Below, piece by piece: positions 23,752-37,049 of a stretch of DNA of 64,000 nucleotides. The translations under genes and the position numbers were made by a program. The stretch covers positions 1,489,957 through 1,553,956 of the forward strand of contig MNCI01007621.1 of assembly GCA_015680685.1 (NCBI GenBank), read 5' to 3'. The first letter of the stretch is position 1. Each line of letters begins with the position of its first letter. A model generated the notes under the pieces. It made no database searches. It was given only the letters and a program-made list of their open reading frames with translations, and was not told the DNA's origin. The DNA comes from Gnetum montanum. Taxonomy: Eukaryota > Streptophyta > Gnetopsida > Gnetales > Gnetaceae.

Positions 23752-23870
23752 GTATTTAACAAATTTCAAAGTCTAGAAATACCATAAATTTTTCAAAAAT
23801 TCAAAAGAAATCTAAAAATCCAAAACATATATATATATTCTAGGCATCACAAAAGGCTAGCTCTTGGTCA
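23752..23870 (-). repeat. Possible remaining piece of G1 LTR
   Basis: A/T-rich non-coding stretch with an AT microsatellite (23829-23838) between the Tekay-like 3' LTR and copia coding sequence. Position alone suggests it is the distal part of the LTR interrupted at 13805, because no second G1 LTR is present for comparison. Confidence 0.3.
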
Positions 23871-25718
23871 CCCTCATTGCCAAAAGAATATATTGATAGG
23901 TCTTAAAATAATTCACTACTATCATTGAATCATCGTTACAATCTCAAAAAACTCACTCATGGTTGATTCTTAGCAATAACTTCAATACTAGCATCCTCAA
24001 TGGCTAAGGCATATGTATCATCAAAAGAATAGGTCTTGATTATAAGTTGGACACATAATTCCTACCTACTATGTATTCTACTATAATTGTTGAGATAGAG
24101 GTAGAGGTTTACTTCTTAATCATCCATGATACAAGACATTAACCTAAGAGGAAGTAATTTTCAATAGTACTTTTTTTATCATCAACTGCTTCAGCCCAAT
24201 CTGCATCTAAATATCCAACAAGATCAAAACATATATCCTTGGAATACCAAAGAGCATACTATATAGTACCTTTTAAATATCTTAAAATTTTCTTAATAGT
24301 GATAGAATGAGATTCTTTAGTTTGGATTAATACCTTGCATAAATTCCAATGCATAAGGCAATGTTAAGTCTACTAGTGATGAGATACAATAAGCTACCAA
24401 TCATACCTCTATATATTCTTTCATGAAAGCTCTTACCGTATTCATCCTTGCATATGGGAATGAAATTTTCTTTGGTATTCTATGTATCATACTTCAAAAG
24501 AATCTTAGTATATTTAGCTTGAAAAATGAAAATCCCATTCTTATTTTATATCATTTGGAATCCCAAAATGAAAGTAAGCTCACCCATGAAGCTCATTTCA
24601 AATTCAACCTACATGATTTATTCAAATTTCTTACATAGCGAGTCGTTAGTAGTGCTAAAAATAATATCATCAACATACTTTAAAATATCTTTATCATACT
24701 TTAAAATAAAATTCATAGGATTAAAATAACCTCTTACAAAGCCATTTTGAATCAAAGATTAATATAACTTTTCATACTAAGTCCTAAGAGCTTTCTTGAG
24801 TCCATATAGTGCTTTTGTTAGCTTGAACATATAATCCTTTTTATGTGGATCCTCAAAGAATAGTGGTTACTAAACATAAAATTATTTTTGAATAATTCCA
24901 TTTAGAAAAGCACTCTTTACATCCATTTGGAAGAGCATGATGTTGTTATGGGGCAAAGGAAAATATAATTTTACTAGATTCTAATTGCACAACTGGTGCA
25001 AAGGTTTCCTTGTAGTTAATCCCCTCTTGTTAATTTTATCCTTTTGTAACTAATCTTGCTTTATTTCTTATAAATACTCAATTTTTACTCAACTTGTTTC
25101 TAAAGACTAATTTTATACCAATAACTCTATGCTCATTGGGCCTAGGGACAAGTTTTCAAACATCATTTCTTACAAATTGATTGTGCTCTTTATTCATGAA
25201 TTAAATCCATGATTCATTGTTTAGAGCTTTCTCAGTGTTATTAGGCATGATTTAGGAAAGTAAATAATTAATACCATAAAATTATTGAAGCCCTTTATAT
25301 GTTCTCATCCCATTTTGAATATTTCTAATGGGTGACTCTTAGCATACCTCTAATGAGCTGATGAAGTTTTGGAAGTGAAGGAAACTTATTGATCTTCCTC
25401 TTTTGGACTCTTCTTAAGACTAGGAGGAAGTTGTGATGGCATTTCTTCATCATCATCATCTTGAACCTATTATATTAGGTCAAGATATATCTCATCAAAG
25501 ATAACATTGACCATTTCCTTAACCTTTAGTATGCATTTATTATAAATACTATAGGCCTTACTAATAGATGAATACCCAAGAAAAATTCCTTCATTAATCT
25601 TATTATCAAATTTTTCTAATTTTTCTTTGTTTTTCAAAATATAACAAAAAATATTAAAATAACTTAATGATAGGGGTCTCACTAGTTTTGAACTAATGGG
25701 ATTTATCATATGGAACAT
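23871..25718 (-). pseudogene. Ty1/copia pol fragment: integrase tail, RT, RNase H
   Basis: Minus-strand copia polyprotein read right to left. 25470-25718 is open and gives the post-integrase segment with EGIFLGYSSISKAYSIYNK. RT follows through 24.5-25.3 kb, with an intact YVDDIIF catalytic box near 24651-24671 and GELTFILGFQM shortly after. RNase H gives GYLDADWAEAVDDKKST (about 24150-24220). The order shows that the integrase core, protease, gag and 5' LTR should lie to the right, but the similarity stops at about 25720. It is a different copy from copia-0. Confidence 0.82.
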
Positions 25719-26400
25719 AGTGCAATTTAGTTGTAAGTTTTAAAGACAATGTTGTATAGATGACCAAGAATATTAGTGTATTTAATTGTATTCAATACAT
25801 ATAAAAGAGATTATAATACATACGATATAAGAAAAAGCCCATGTTACCATAGTGGAAAATAGAGAGAATATTTAAAATTTTATGTTTTATAATTTTTATG
25901 GATTTTACAATTATAATAAATAAGACAATAATAAACACACATGCATCATAATCCCTCTTGGAAATAAACATAATTCTCATGTTGCAATTCCTCTTAGGTA
26001 TAGGTGAAACACCACAAACAAAAAGTAATAAATTGCTCTTAGTCACAACCTCAATGGTCTAACATCATACCATATAGTTATGACCTCCTTGGATAAGGAA
26101 TGAATTGTTATAGCTAAATAAAACAAAAATTAAATTAGTAATTTTGTTTTTTAATGTTCAAGGTATCAATGATAGAATAAGAAAAAAATAATGAGCTTCA
26201 TTCACTGTGCAAACAATGGACTTTGTATCAACCAAATGGTTCCAAGATATGTAAGCAAGATAGCACTTTGATAGAGTCTAGCCACACTTGTGAAAGAGAC
26301 AACTCAAAGTACACATACAATAAGAAAATAAATCAACTTACCCAAGCAAGGAAGAGTTCCTCATATAAACTAGATACCAAAGGCCAAATGAAATTAGATT
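25719..26400. other. Unassigned A/T-rich stretch
   Basis: No coding pattern I can support. Two short ORFs (25792-26046 minus, 26223-26420 plus) have no recognisable motif and biased composition. It may be the downstream part of the LTR-like block at 26420-26620. Confidence 0.3.
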
Positions 26401-26419
26401 TATGCATAAGATATGTATG

Positions 26420-26620
26420 AAAGATAATCTTAAGTTTTTATAGTTTTTCAAATATAACAGTGAAGGTTCATCAATGCCTAGGCATCAACAAAGGTCCATC
26501 AACATAGCCCTAGCTAATCAGAACATACTTTCAGCACTTTGGTCCAAACCTAGGTAAGTAGGGGATGCATTGACATACCTACACTAATGTAGGGTAGTCA
26601 ATGTACCTCCCCCTCTTCCC
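26420..26620 (-). promoter_or_regulatory. U3-like block with TATA box, element C
   Basis: On the minus strand, repeated words of the type CATTGATG, GTTGATGG and ATTGACTA (26460-26600) are followed by CTATAAAAAC (about 26430-26440). Family-B LTR U3 regions have the same style (CCCCATTGACAT, CATCGATG, then TATAAATA). It could be a true LTR promoter of element C or an internal promoter. No matching second copy was found. Confidence 0.35.
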
Positions 26621-29600
26621 TAATCACACTTTGGATAATGAATCCTAAGTGAAAGTGAAAACTTGAGGAAGCATCTCAACCTCATAGTATAACATGAAAG
26701 ATTAGGGTGCATCTCAAGAGAGTACGAACCTTAACTATACATGCTAGAGTACAAACTTAGGGCATGTGACATGCTTCCTAAATATAGGACCTATAATAAA
26801 AATATAAATTACCACTAGATATCTTATCATTCCTCCATGAATGAGTAAAGCTAGTCCCATAGCTTTAAAATCCAAGACACAAAAATAATGACTAGACACA
26901 TGACAAGATTAATGTAGAGAAATACAAATATAAATATAGATCATGACTAGGTTACAATACAAGCCTCCACACAAAAAAGCACTAGGGGATGATGGTTTAG
27001 AATGAGATTCTCCTAACATGCCTACATGGAATAGGAAGAAGCTAAAAGGACAATATGCAAACATATCAAATCTGTGCATCTATGCTTCAAGGTCTATTAC
27101 CTTGGCCTTATGAATGGATCTATATTATCCATGATTTGCACCTATGACTTCTTCCAAATCATCCATCTTCAAATCATCTCCTTTAGATATCTCTATCAAG
27201 GGAGGTGTCTCATGTATAGACATTAAATATGGTGATTGATGTTGTTCCTCTTCTTCTTTTGAGACTAGTGGTTCTCTTGCAGGACCATAAACCAAGAACT
27301 GAGATCTATCATTCTCCTTCTAAGTAGATATACAGTATTATAAGCACAATCACCTAAACATGATAAGCTATGAAAATGCTAAAAATCAAATGAGACTCCC
27401 AAGGCATTATACTACCATTGCAAAAAATGGCCATAGAAAAAATGATAAGTATAATCCTTGTAGAAATGAGAGAAACATAATTAAAACTATAGAATCAAGG
27501 CCTACATGAGTAAGTAAAAATAAGAAAAAAATTATTTAAATAACCATAAAAATTATAAAATACATACTTGAATTAGTGCCTCTTCCCTACGACTAAGTTA
27601 CAAGACACCTAGCTTGAACCATATTAACAATGCAAATGGAAAGAACAAAAAGAAAAAATGTTCATGAAAATCCTAAAAATCGAACCAAGAATTGAACCAA
27701 AAAAACCACAAAAGAGAGAAAGAAGATTAAAACATTATAATCTTATCTCTGATGACATTCAAAATCATGGGATTTGAATTATAATCTCAAATTTACTCAT
27801 TTCCATGATCCAAGTACTAAGAGGGATTATAAAAATAGAAGATAAACAAGGTACCCCAAAGTTAAACAAACAAGTGCAAGTGAGGTAAGATGAAGAGGGA
27901 TTGTCATGATCAGACCTTAAAACTCATAGAATCAACACTCACATAAGTGAGAGATCAATAGAGTGTGTTATGATATGCAAACCCTACCATCATTGGGAGA
28001 TAAGCCTTAGCTAACATGCTCATAATGATAAGCCATCATGGATTCACAAGTGAGTCCTCCCCATAGCATGCACCTATCTTTCATACCCTTGTGAAACCCA
28101 TTGATGAGACCATGGATTCCTAACAGCTAGTAAGACATCAACATCAAATGCAAGTCCATCTTCTTGGAGGATTAAATCTCATCCTCTACTTTGCCTAACT
28201 AACTTCTTACCACATGCAATAATGCACAAGAATGGAATGAAAGATATAAAAATGAAAGATGAATAAGAGTAAGAAGGTGAGAGTGCAATATCATCAAATC
28301 CCCAACCAATTTTTCAATTAGCTCATGGGAGCATGTGAGGATGTCCTACATTCTATGAAAGATCAACTACTTCATTCCTTCATCGCTAGTCATCCACACA
28401 GTAAGAAAAATCTCAAAGTTCCCTTTCTAAGTGCAAGGTCACACTTGCCACTACTAGTGTCATCTAGCCTTGATTATTTTAAAATCTAATCATTGATGAA
28501 ACTAAATCAAGACAATGTACCACAAATCATCTAACAGTTAAGATTCTATTTTGGTTTTCCTTCATCCGTACATGTATGTACAACAGGTTCTCTAAATTTG
28601 GCTTTACTGGCAACCTCTTATTGATCCCTCTAACTATGCTAACTGGTCCTAATCCTAATAGTAATTACATATCCATGACCAAGTAATTGAGATTCTCATT
28701 ATGGATATGATTATGGTTTGGATCAAGGGTTATGATCTTAACCCCAAGGAATAAATGGATTAAGGGATTGGATGAAAGTAACGATTGATGTTACCAAAGT
28801 TCACTAAGAGAGAGACTTCTAGGTCTTTATGGTCTTAGATAAGTATGAACAAGAGATTTTCTTAGACTATCATATTTGAAGGTCAAGTAATCTAGGCAAT
28901 AGGTTGAACATGAGATAGAATTTACATGGTTATTGGTCCCACCACTCATTTTGATCTTCCTCAAGTGATTACATGATTAGTCTAGGATGGTAGAAATACC
29001 AATTTGTATGAACTGAAGAGCTTGAAATCATATCACTCTTCCAGTTACCTCTTCTTCTTAATTTTTTCTCCTTATTTACATATTTTCATATTTTTCTTTT
29101 CTTTCTTCATTTCATCATTTTATTTTTTTCATCTTTCGTTCATGAGAAGAGAATTTTCAAATGGTGAACAAGAACTATGAGAATGATTGAAGTATTGAAT
29201 CACCACTTGGAGTCTTTGACTTGTATGAACATGAGAATTCATCCCTCAACACATGTCATATGTAGGTTATCAAGATCATAAACCTCTTCTAGCCAAGATG
29301 ATTAGGCATGATAACCAGATGCACCTTGGTCCAACTACACCAACTAGATCCATCCTATGATCATATGGTCCCTTAGTGACATACCCTTTGTTTGCTAGTG
29401 ATCAAACACTCTTCTAGGACTCTAAAGCTCACACCCTAAGGTGTGGACCCATCACTTTTCCATGATTCTAGTAGTAGTAGCTTCAACAACTCATGGTGCA
29501 ATTCCTAGGTCCTCATTAAATTTGATCCTAGTTCACCAATGATGGATGGAGGAAGAGTGGGTGAATGAAATTTTTTGAGTGAGAATTCCATCAATTAAGG

Positions 29601-29999
29601 CTTTACTTTGGATCCATTTAGTACTCTCACATCATCATCACATCTATAACTCACCCATTCACCATTAGCTTATTGGGTGAGCATTCATAAAACACATTAC
29701 TTAATTTTCCCATGTTTACACAAAACACACTCAAATAATATAATGATAAAAATTGATTAATCGTTAATATAAAAAATAGATACATACAAAAAATCACACT
29801 AAATAAATTTCAAGTTAAAATTGATAGATCTGTATGCTTAAAAAACATGCACATAAAATGACACCAAATCAAAAGAATAAGAAAATTAAAGAATGATAGA
29901 TCATTTGTTTCAAAAAAATATACACACAAAAATACACACCAAAGAAACAAATCATACTCTAAAACTGAATCCATTATGTGAATGACTCTTTTCCCATGA
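26621..29999 (-). other. Element C spacer, family A/B-related
   Basis: A long stretch without a clear gene. ACAAGTGAGTCCTCCCC at about 28044 matches ACAAGTGGATCCTCCCC of the A2 spacer (45175) and AAGTGGATCC of B2 (59936). A T-rich tract at 29050-29140 has counterparts in A2 (45640) and B2 (60490). This suggests a minus-strand relative's gag/pol-to-ORF2 spacer. A minus reading frame at about 27115-27310 (acidic, with DDLKMDDLEEVIG) is unrecognised and could be a degenerate ORF2 start. Confidence 0.4.
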
Positions 30000-30680
30000 T
30001 TGAGTTCAATAGTGACACCCAACAACCTCTTTTTTGATCGACCTTACGAAATGACTAAGGAGGTGATTGATATGTTTTGTATCATCCTAGGGGTTGAACT
30101 TTCTATTTGGAAGCATAACCTCCTTGGTCCCATTTCTTTAAAAATAATGATAAGAAAGGGGATGAGCATGAATCCTCATAGATAGTTGTGTTCTTCTTTC
30201 TCTTATAAAAATGCTTTTATCTATGAGGTTATGAATTTCTTACCATTGAAAAAATGATTATTATGGTACTTCCCAATAGTGTATGATGATGGAAAATAAG
30301 GATAGTACCTTGCATTAAGGAATTGGACATGTTCTCACTATGAATAATTTAAAGTTCTCTCTTGAAATGGTACAAAAGACCATGATTGATATTGCTAGAT
30401 CTATGAAGACCATGATTGATATTGCTAGATCTATGGTTGTTGAGATAGCTGTGGTGTATATGGCCAATATTGGTGGGGTATTGCATGAGGTATTTGGTTC
30501 ATAGAGTAATAAGTTTCGTGTTAGGAAGGAGGATAATGTGAGAAATATTATTATGATCTAGATGGAGCACTCCAAGGATTAGATTTCATTCCTTATTGAA
30601 GTTGTGGCTATAAAAATGGATTAAAAGGATACAAAATTTAATCATGGTAAGGCCTCTTAACCTTTGTTTACTTTGATTAA
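30000..30680 (+). other. Unassigned stretch with broken plus-strand reading frame
   Basis: Short plus-strand open pieces (30000-30185, and a second around 30340-30500 reading SLEMVQKTMIDIARSM) show no family I recognise. An exact 30-bp tandem duplication (30377-30406, 30407-30436) keeps the frame and adds ten residues. Gag of element C begins to the right on the other strand. Confidence 0.3.
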
Positions 30681-30689
30681 TTCTACCTT

Positions 30690-32090
30690 ATGGTGTGACT
30701 ATCTTCATAGTCAGTTCAACAACTTTATTTTTCAAATCCTTAAGACATAATACCATATTTTGATTTAGCACATCCCAAACCTTATTAACAACATTGACAA
30801 GATTTTCCAAAGCCTTTTTTGTTCTCATGATTTATTGAACAAGGGCTTTAAACAACATCAAAATGTTGAATCTTACATTTAACATTCTTTACATCATTCT
30901 ACATTAGGGATTTATGTTATCTTCATCTACATTTGCATGATTATGTCATTCACCTTCCAGTTTAGCTACAACATCTAACATAGTAATAATTTAAGCCATT
31001 GACCTACGGTAGATATCATCCATGACATACATATCCTTCCTTTAATAAATTTGTGATCATAGTCCATCTAACAAGTGCATTAATTATTCACATTTTTTGA
31101 ACCCATCATTTGAACATTGATTGAGCATGCAATTATACCATTCAATGGCCACATCCAATGATTCATTGGTATACTACTTTCATCATATTATCTTCTTTCT
31201 AAGATTTGTAACTTGAGCATAAGATTGAAATATAAAATTGACAACTTTTAACATTGACCCAAGAAGAGATGGAATTGGGTGGAAGATCTTGATACCATGT
31301 TTTTGCATGATCAATGAGAAAATAAATAAAGTTTTTGCCACTCACTATTCAACACTTTTAGCTCACAAGAGATGACAAATGTTTTAAACTTAAATCTACA
31401 AATCATCATTTAAATTTATACTAAATGTGGGAATATTAGCTATATCAACCTTTTTTATTATGCTCACCTTACTTCTTTTAGTTAAGATGAAAAATACTTC
31501 ATGAATTTGACCCTAGTATGTCCACAAAAATAGTGGCTCATCCAAGTCATCAACACCTTTATTCAAGTGAAGGTAAGATAAATAAGAAATGATGAATTGC
31601 TTAAAAACATGATAAGTATACCTCAATTTCCATAGAAAAAGATGCATGAATCTCCTTCCCCTAGAATCATTCATGTTGTAGCAATGTGAGTGTCTAGGAG
31701 AAGGTCCTACCTGCTTCCTAGAATGTGTGCGTTCATACTCCTCTACAATCATTTGATAAAGCTCTTGCTATTCATGAGTAGCATACAATAATTTTTGGGG
31801 TGACATGGATTCATAATTTTTTAAATCCTTGATAAAGTTTTGTTTGGACAAAGCCTTCTTAAGGGTTGCACATGTAGCTTCTCTAGGTTCTTTGCAAAAT
31901 AGTCTATGCACATCATGTCATCATCATAGTTTATATAGATCAAATTTTACCACAATAGAAGGTGATACTTTATTCACAATATTTTTGAAAGTGATTTGGA
32001 CCAATTGAGGTTTATGCTTTAATCTATTTTCATTATTCAATTTAGCCATGATTACTTCGACCCTTGATTTTCTAAAAAATTAACAATTTA
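30690..32090 (-). pseudogene. Element C gag remnant
   Basis: Minus-strand translation contains AQVTNLRKKII, ESLDVAIEWYNCMLNQC and LMHLLDGL (about 31060-31240). These match the capsid C-terminal half of family A and B gag (LRKQIQEW, LDMTLERYYALLN, MYHIMDGL). The upstream part, including the open frame 31513-31752, is not recognisable as gag. The element is cut at 32168 by the B1 LTR, so its own 5' LTR is not seen. Confidence 0.55.
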
Positions 32091-32167
32091 GAGAAAAAGG
32101 AAAAGTATGAATGCATAAGTACTTCAAGGTAATTCACCAAATAAATTAAACTACAAATACATGGTAA

Positions 32168-33049
32168 TGAAGCATCAAAGTCTCACGTCGATCAACATGG
32201 CCCCATTGACATGAAGTTGTCCCATTGACAGGGCCACATCGATATAGCGTTTGCTACATTTATGAGGCCTCATCGATGCAAATCCATAATAAAGTCTATA
32301 AATACATGCTCACCAGCCATGTTTATGGAAAACGATATCATAGTTGTAGTAGAGCTCTTATAGTTTTGTTATTTAAGAGTTAGAATATTTCTTTGAGTGC
32401 CAGTAGCATAAGTTAGAAAGTGTATGGATATTTATTCTAGTATTGATGTACTTGAGCACACCAGTGTGAATGGTGATAAAGATGAGCCTTTTGATCAAAC
32501 TTTGTAGCACTTGGAATAGATTAATGATTTATTTATACATTTACTATTTTTATTAATTATATAATTAATTAAGCTAAATAAAAATTAAATTGATTAATTA
32601 ATTAAGCTAAATATATTTAAAAAATAAGTACAAATGCTTCGGGCATACCATACAACACTTGGTATTCCCAAAAACACTTAATGCTTGTAGCCCAACAATG
32701 TTGTATGAGTTCAAGATGTGTACGAGAAGTGGGACCAGATGCTTATGTTAGAATAGTTAGTTATTAATTAACAATTAGATTAGTTAAATTGGTTCATTAA
32801 TCGAGTTTCAACTTGTTGTTAATTGTAGATGAATAAAATATAAAATAATAAAAATCATGTGCCTCAATTACACTTAACCATACAACTAAGCTCCACAAGT
32901 TTATATGGAAAGACAATGATCATCATGATTAGATTTCATTTCCTAGAACTGGTATATGTGGGAACTGATGGTCTACATAATTTGACCATATTGCACATGA
33001 ACACTTGTAATTCATATGGTTGGACATAGGGTATACTCATTGCTCATCA
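32168..33049 (+). repeat. 5' LTR of B1
   Basis: 882 bp beginning TGAAGCATCAAAGTC and ending GCTCATCA. U3 has repeated CCCCATTGACA/CATCGAT words (32185-32275), and TATAAATA lies at 32297-32304. It aligns with the reverse complement of 38573-39503. Confidence 0.85.
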
Positions 33050-33050
33050 T

Positions 33051-33068
33051 TGGCGTCATTGCCAAGGG
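33051..33068 (+). other. Primer-binding site of B1 (tRNA-Asp type)
   Basis: TGGCGTCATTGCCAAGGG, close to TGGCGCCGTTGCCGGGGA, one base after the LTR end. Confidence 0.8.
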
Positions 33069-33213
33069 GATCTTTAGTTTGTTATGTGTGCTATATAGGA
33101 TTTAGTAAAAAATTATTTAAGATTGTTGGAACAAACCCTAAAGTCATATCATACATCAAGATAACTACAACAACTATAAGAAATCACATTGCATTTTTTG
33201 TCTTCAATATAGG

Positions 33214-34480
33214 ATGTCTTCTTCTCACAAGAGTGGTTCTCCATCCAAGTTTGACAGAGTAAATCAACAAGTGCCTTAGCAATACAGAGTGGTATATGCT
33301 CATCTTGATGAGTATGTGCCCAATTTTACCTTCATCATCATCTTCTTCATCTTTTGGTTCTAAACATAATCATAGGGGACATGATCATGATGGAGGTGAC
33401 CAATGGGACCGAAATGATCATAGGAACCATCAGACAAGTTAAGATCTGGGGCATGGGCATTCAAGAGAGCTCCATTACCATGAACAAATGGGTATTAGAG
33501 GGCATATAGGTACCAAGATCATGGCTATGATGAGCCTTTTCTTACTACCCAAAGCATGCTACACATCATGGAGGCAATGAGAATTCCTACAAGGCACAAA
33601 AAGGATAGTTGGATCAAGAGCCTATACATGAATAATATTCCTAGATTTGAAGGGGAAAATAACTCATATCCATAGAACCATATTTAGGCTTTTAACTATG
33701 TTTGTGCATTGCAAAATATAAAAGATGATTGGAAAAAGCTTAAGTTGTTTCCTAGGATGTTCATTAAATAAGCAGAAAGCTCATACCGGTCCTTGAAGCC
33801 TGAATAAATCCATAGGTGGAGTACAATGCTTGAACTATTTAATAACAAATATCAGATGTACTTCCTAGTGTCAAACTTGAGGAGGAATATTCAAGGATAG
33901 AAGAAAGAAACACATGAGTACTTGGATGTCTCCATAGGCAAATATTTTTATTTATTGCATAGATGTCTTGACCATGATTATTCTCAATAGGAGCAACTTC
34001 ACCATATCATAGATGGGCTTTGATTAGAAACAAGAAGTACTCTTGGAGTCTATGCCCAAGGGTGATTATTAGAGTTAAGAGCCTTTCATATTCAAAGGCT
34101 GATCAAGTAGGTAGCAAAAGAAGAAGGAGAGTTGAGGAAATGTGAAAGTATAGAAGAATACAACCAAGATCCTTCCATTCGCAAGAGGGAGGTCCAATTT
34201 TGTGACAGTGAGGAGGAATCATCACTTATAAGGTGCTGAACTAAAAAACTTTGCTGATTCAAAAATTTATCTCTAAAATTTTTCCTAAGGTAGATTAGTT
34301 ATGGTACTTTATGGATAGCAAATTTCAAGTTATCCTGAAAATTGCTAAAGAGTCCAAAGAAGAAGGTAGTGATCATGATTTTAGGAGGCAAAAGGAAGTT
34401 GAACATGTCAATTAAAGGGGTAAGGGTAAGATTTCTATAGTTAATTAAGTTGCAGAAATTGAATCATGAACATCCTAAGG
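33214..34480 (+). pseudogene. B1 gag
   Basis: Capsid gene starting MSSSHKSGSP, in the same position as MSHSQDYDN of A1. Capsid signatures at 33640-34130: IPRFEGENNSYP, WKKLKLFPRMF, SNLRRNIQG, EYLDVSIGKYFYLLHRC and HHIIDGL. This matches A1/A2 gag block by block. Many stops are present, and no clear zinc knuckle remains. Confidence 0.78.
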
Positions 34481-36100
34481 GATGCTACCTCATCATGTCA
34501 CACTTACAAGAGTCTGGGGTGTATGCTCTAAATCCAATACTAGCAAAAATAAAAACACATAGAAGATTACCTTATCCTCAAGGCAATCCTAGGTAGTTCC
34601 ATCAACAACAATAGTATTATCCAGGTGAAACTCCACTGCAATCATATGAGTAGTATCAATAGTGGAACCAACCATAGTCATGGGGATGTCACCACTAAGG
34701 TAGCAATATCCTTACAAGTAGCTAGATCCATATGGATATTATGTTCAGCAACCACTATCTCCACATGACTCTTCTAGTCATGTTTTTCCTTTTCAACATC
34801 ACTACTACCCTTCCAAATACTATAGAAATCATCCTTCACATTCCAAGAGGGATACCACATTCCATCATTATCCTCCTCCTATTCTTGCATTTGTTCCTTT
34901 ACCCTCAACACAACTACCACTACTCCAACCATGTAGGATGAACTTCTAGCCTAGCCATAGCAATGCAATGCTACTAGGACTATTAATCTACAATTAGTTC
35001 ATCAATTGAGTGGTTTGGAATCTCATGCTCATAAAAGACCATTCTTCCAATCCAACAACCCTACTAAGCCTTGACAAACTCAGGTAGCTAATCCCCTTAC
35101 TCCTACCTCAGCCTCTATAAACCATTTATTTTGGAACCCTTCAAATCCAATGTCACTCAAAATTCATACTGTTATGCACACTCATGCCGTATCTGATTGG
35201 ATCCAAGCTAGTAACCTTCCTAGGAAATTAGCTAATCGTAGGAGTCCTCTTATCTATTTGTAGATTGCTAGGAATGAACTATGTAAAGCTCTTCTTTATT
35301 CAAGTTTTGGTATGAACTTGATTTCTCATGAGATGTATACTGCCTAGAACCTGCTGCCTCTCAAGAAGAGCAATACTCAATTGAAATTGGTAGACTAGTC
35401 AATTACTATTTCATTGGGGCTAGTCAAAGGCATTGTGATCATTGTCTATGGGTGGTCCTATCCTACTAATTTCCTAGTATTCAAGGTTGAGAACTACAAA
35501 TGGGATTTCCCAATCATTATGGGAAGGGCCTGGCTTTGTTGATGCAAGAATGGGCATCAAAGATCTTTCCCTAAACATATCTAAGGAAAATGCATTTGGA
35601 AAGATCAAGAAGAAATGAGTTCCATGCATCAGTTATAATGATACAAGGTGTAATTACATGTAGAAACTCTTGTCTCTGAAACAAGCATCTATTTTTGCAT
35701 GCAGGCAATGTGCACATGAAGTAGATATTCAAAGGTGTATATATGTAGTGGACATAAAACAAGAGGATACCTAGTGGATAACCACTAATTCTGATAGTAG
35801 CACAATGTGCATGGAACCTACTAAGAGCTTGACATGCATTTATGTCATAGGCATGAATGAACTAGAGCAAGTTCATCATCAACTCTCTAATGATGAAAAT
35901 AATGATACCAATTAGGAAGAGTTGGAGATCCCTAAGAATTTCAAAGAAGAGTCCCTAGGATTAAAAGCTCTACCTACCATCCTAGAATATGCATTTTTGA
36001 AAAATGGCAAGCTAGTCATACTAATGCCAAACTTGCACTTGAGTAGAAAGTAAAATTGTTGAAAGTTATCAATAGATGGTCAACAACCGTTTCTTGGTCA
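34481..36100 (+). pseudogene. B1 gag-pol junction and protease region
   Basis: 34481-35100 is Pro/Gln/Tyr-rich and degraded, like the tail of gag. About 35190-35550 reads like the gypsy protease: ALLYSSFGMNLISHEMY (around 35290), LGLVKGIVIIVYGWSYPTNFLVF, and NYKWDFPIIMGRAWL (around 35500). Athila-type proteases carry the same closing GRPWL motif. The active-site triplet is not recognisable. Confidence 0.6.
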
Positions 36101-36129
36101 TATCTTAAACTTACTAGAATTGATTCATG

Positions 36130-36960
36130 AATATGCCAACATTTCATTTATACTAATCCATCCATGAAGCCAAGGAAACAACCACAATGCTGGTTGAACC
36201 AAAAATTGAAATAAATCATCAAAGAAGAGATTGAGAAACTCCTTAAGGTATGGCTCATCTACCCCATTTTCAATAGCAAGTGGATCAATCCACTCATGAT
36301 AGTGCCAAAGAGAGGTGACAAATGGTGGGTTTGTATCGATTTCAGGATGTTAAACATGACACTATTTAGGGATCATTTTTCATTGCCATTCATTGATCAA
36401 GTGTTAGAAACCATATCTAGGCATTGCTATTAAAATTTTCTAGATGGTTATAGTAACTATAACCAAATCTAGATCGCACTAGAGAATCAAGCAAAAACAA
36501 CATTCACAAGTACAAGTCCCTAGGGGACCTTTGCATATTGAAAGATGCCTTTTGGTCTCTAAAATGATCCTGCCACTTTCCAATGCTTGGTCTTAAGCAT
36601 ATTTTAGTAGCAAATAGGTAGTGGAGTGGAAGTCTTTGTGGATGACTTCTCCACTTATGGTGCTACATTTAAGAAAGCCTTGGACCACTTTGAGCAAGTA
36701 CCAAAAATATGTGTGGAAATAAACTTGTGGCTCAATTGGCAAAAGAGCCATCTCATGGTCCAAGAAGCCATTGTATTGGGGTACAAAATTTTGCAAGAAG
36801 AGATTAAGGTAAACCCTAAAAAGATAAGGATCATCCAAGGAATCACTCATTAATAAGAAATTGTCAAAGGTATTTGGTCATTCCTTGGACACACCTAGCT
36901 ACTACTGGAAATTTATAGAGAATTCCTCTAAGATCACAAAATTGTTGGTTGAGCTAGCAA
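36130..36960 (+). pseudogene. B1 reverse transcriptase
   Basis: RNA-directed DNA polymerase domain. It shows IVPKRGDKWWVCIDFRML (about 36300-36350), MTLFRDHFSLPFIDQVLE, KMPFGL and VFVDDFSTYG (catalytic F-V-D-D at about 36635-36646). The closing part GYKILQEEIKVNPKKI is open over 36626-36850. VDDFS rather than VDDIL is typical of Athila-like RT. Several stops break the domain upstream of the catalytic box. Confidence 0.85.
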
Positions 36961-37049
36961 AGAAAGATTCTCCCTTCATCTAGACCAAGAAATGCAAAAA
37001 TATATTCCAGAGCCTCAAGAAAAATTTTATAGAGACTCCAATTTTACGA

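Noticed and set aside
13800-23756. 5-bp target duplication for the Tekay-like element
   Set aside because: The bases before 13805 (AAATA) and after 23751 (GTATT) do not match; mutation or a boundary error is possible, so none is claimed.
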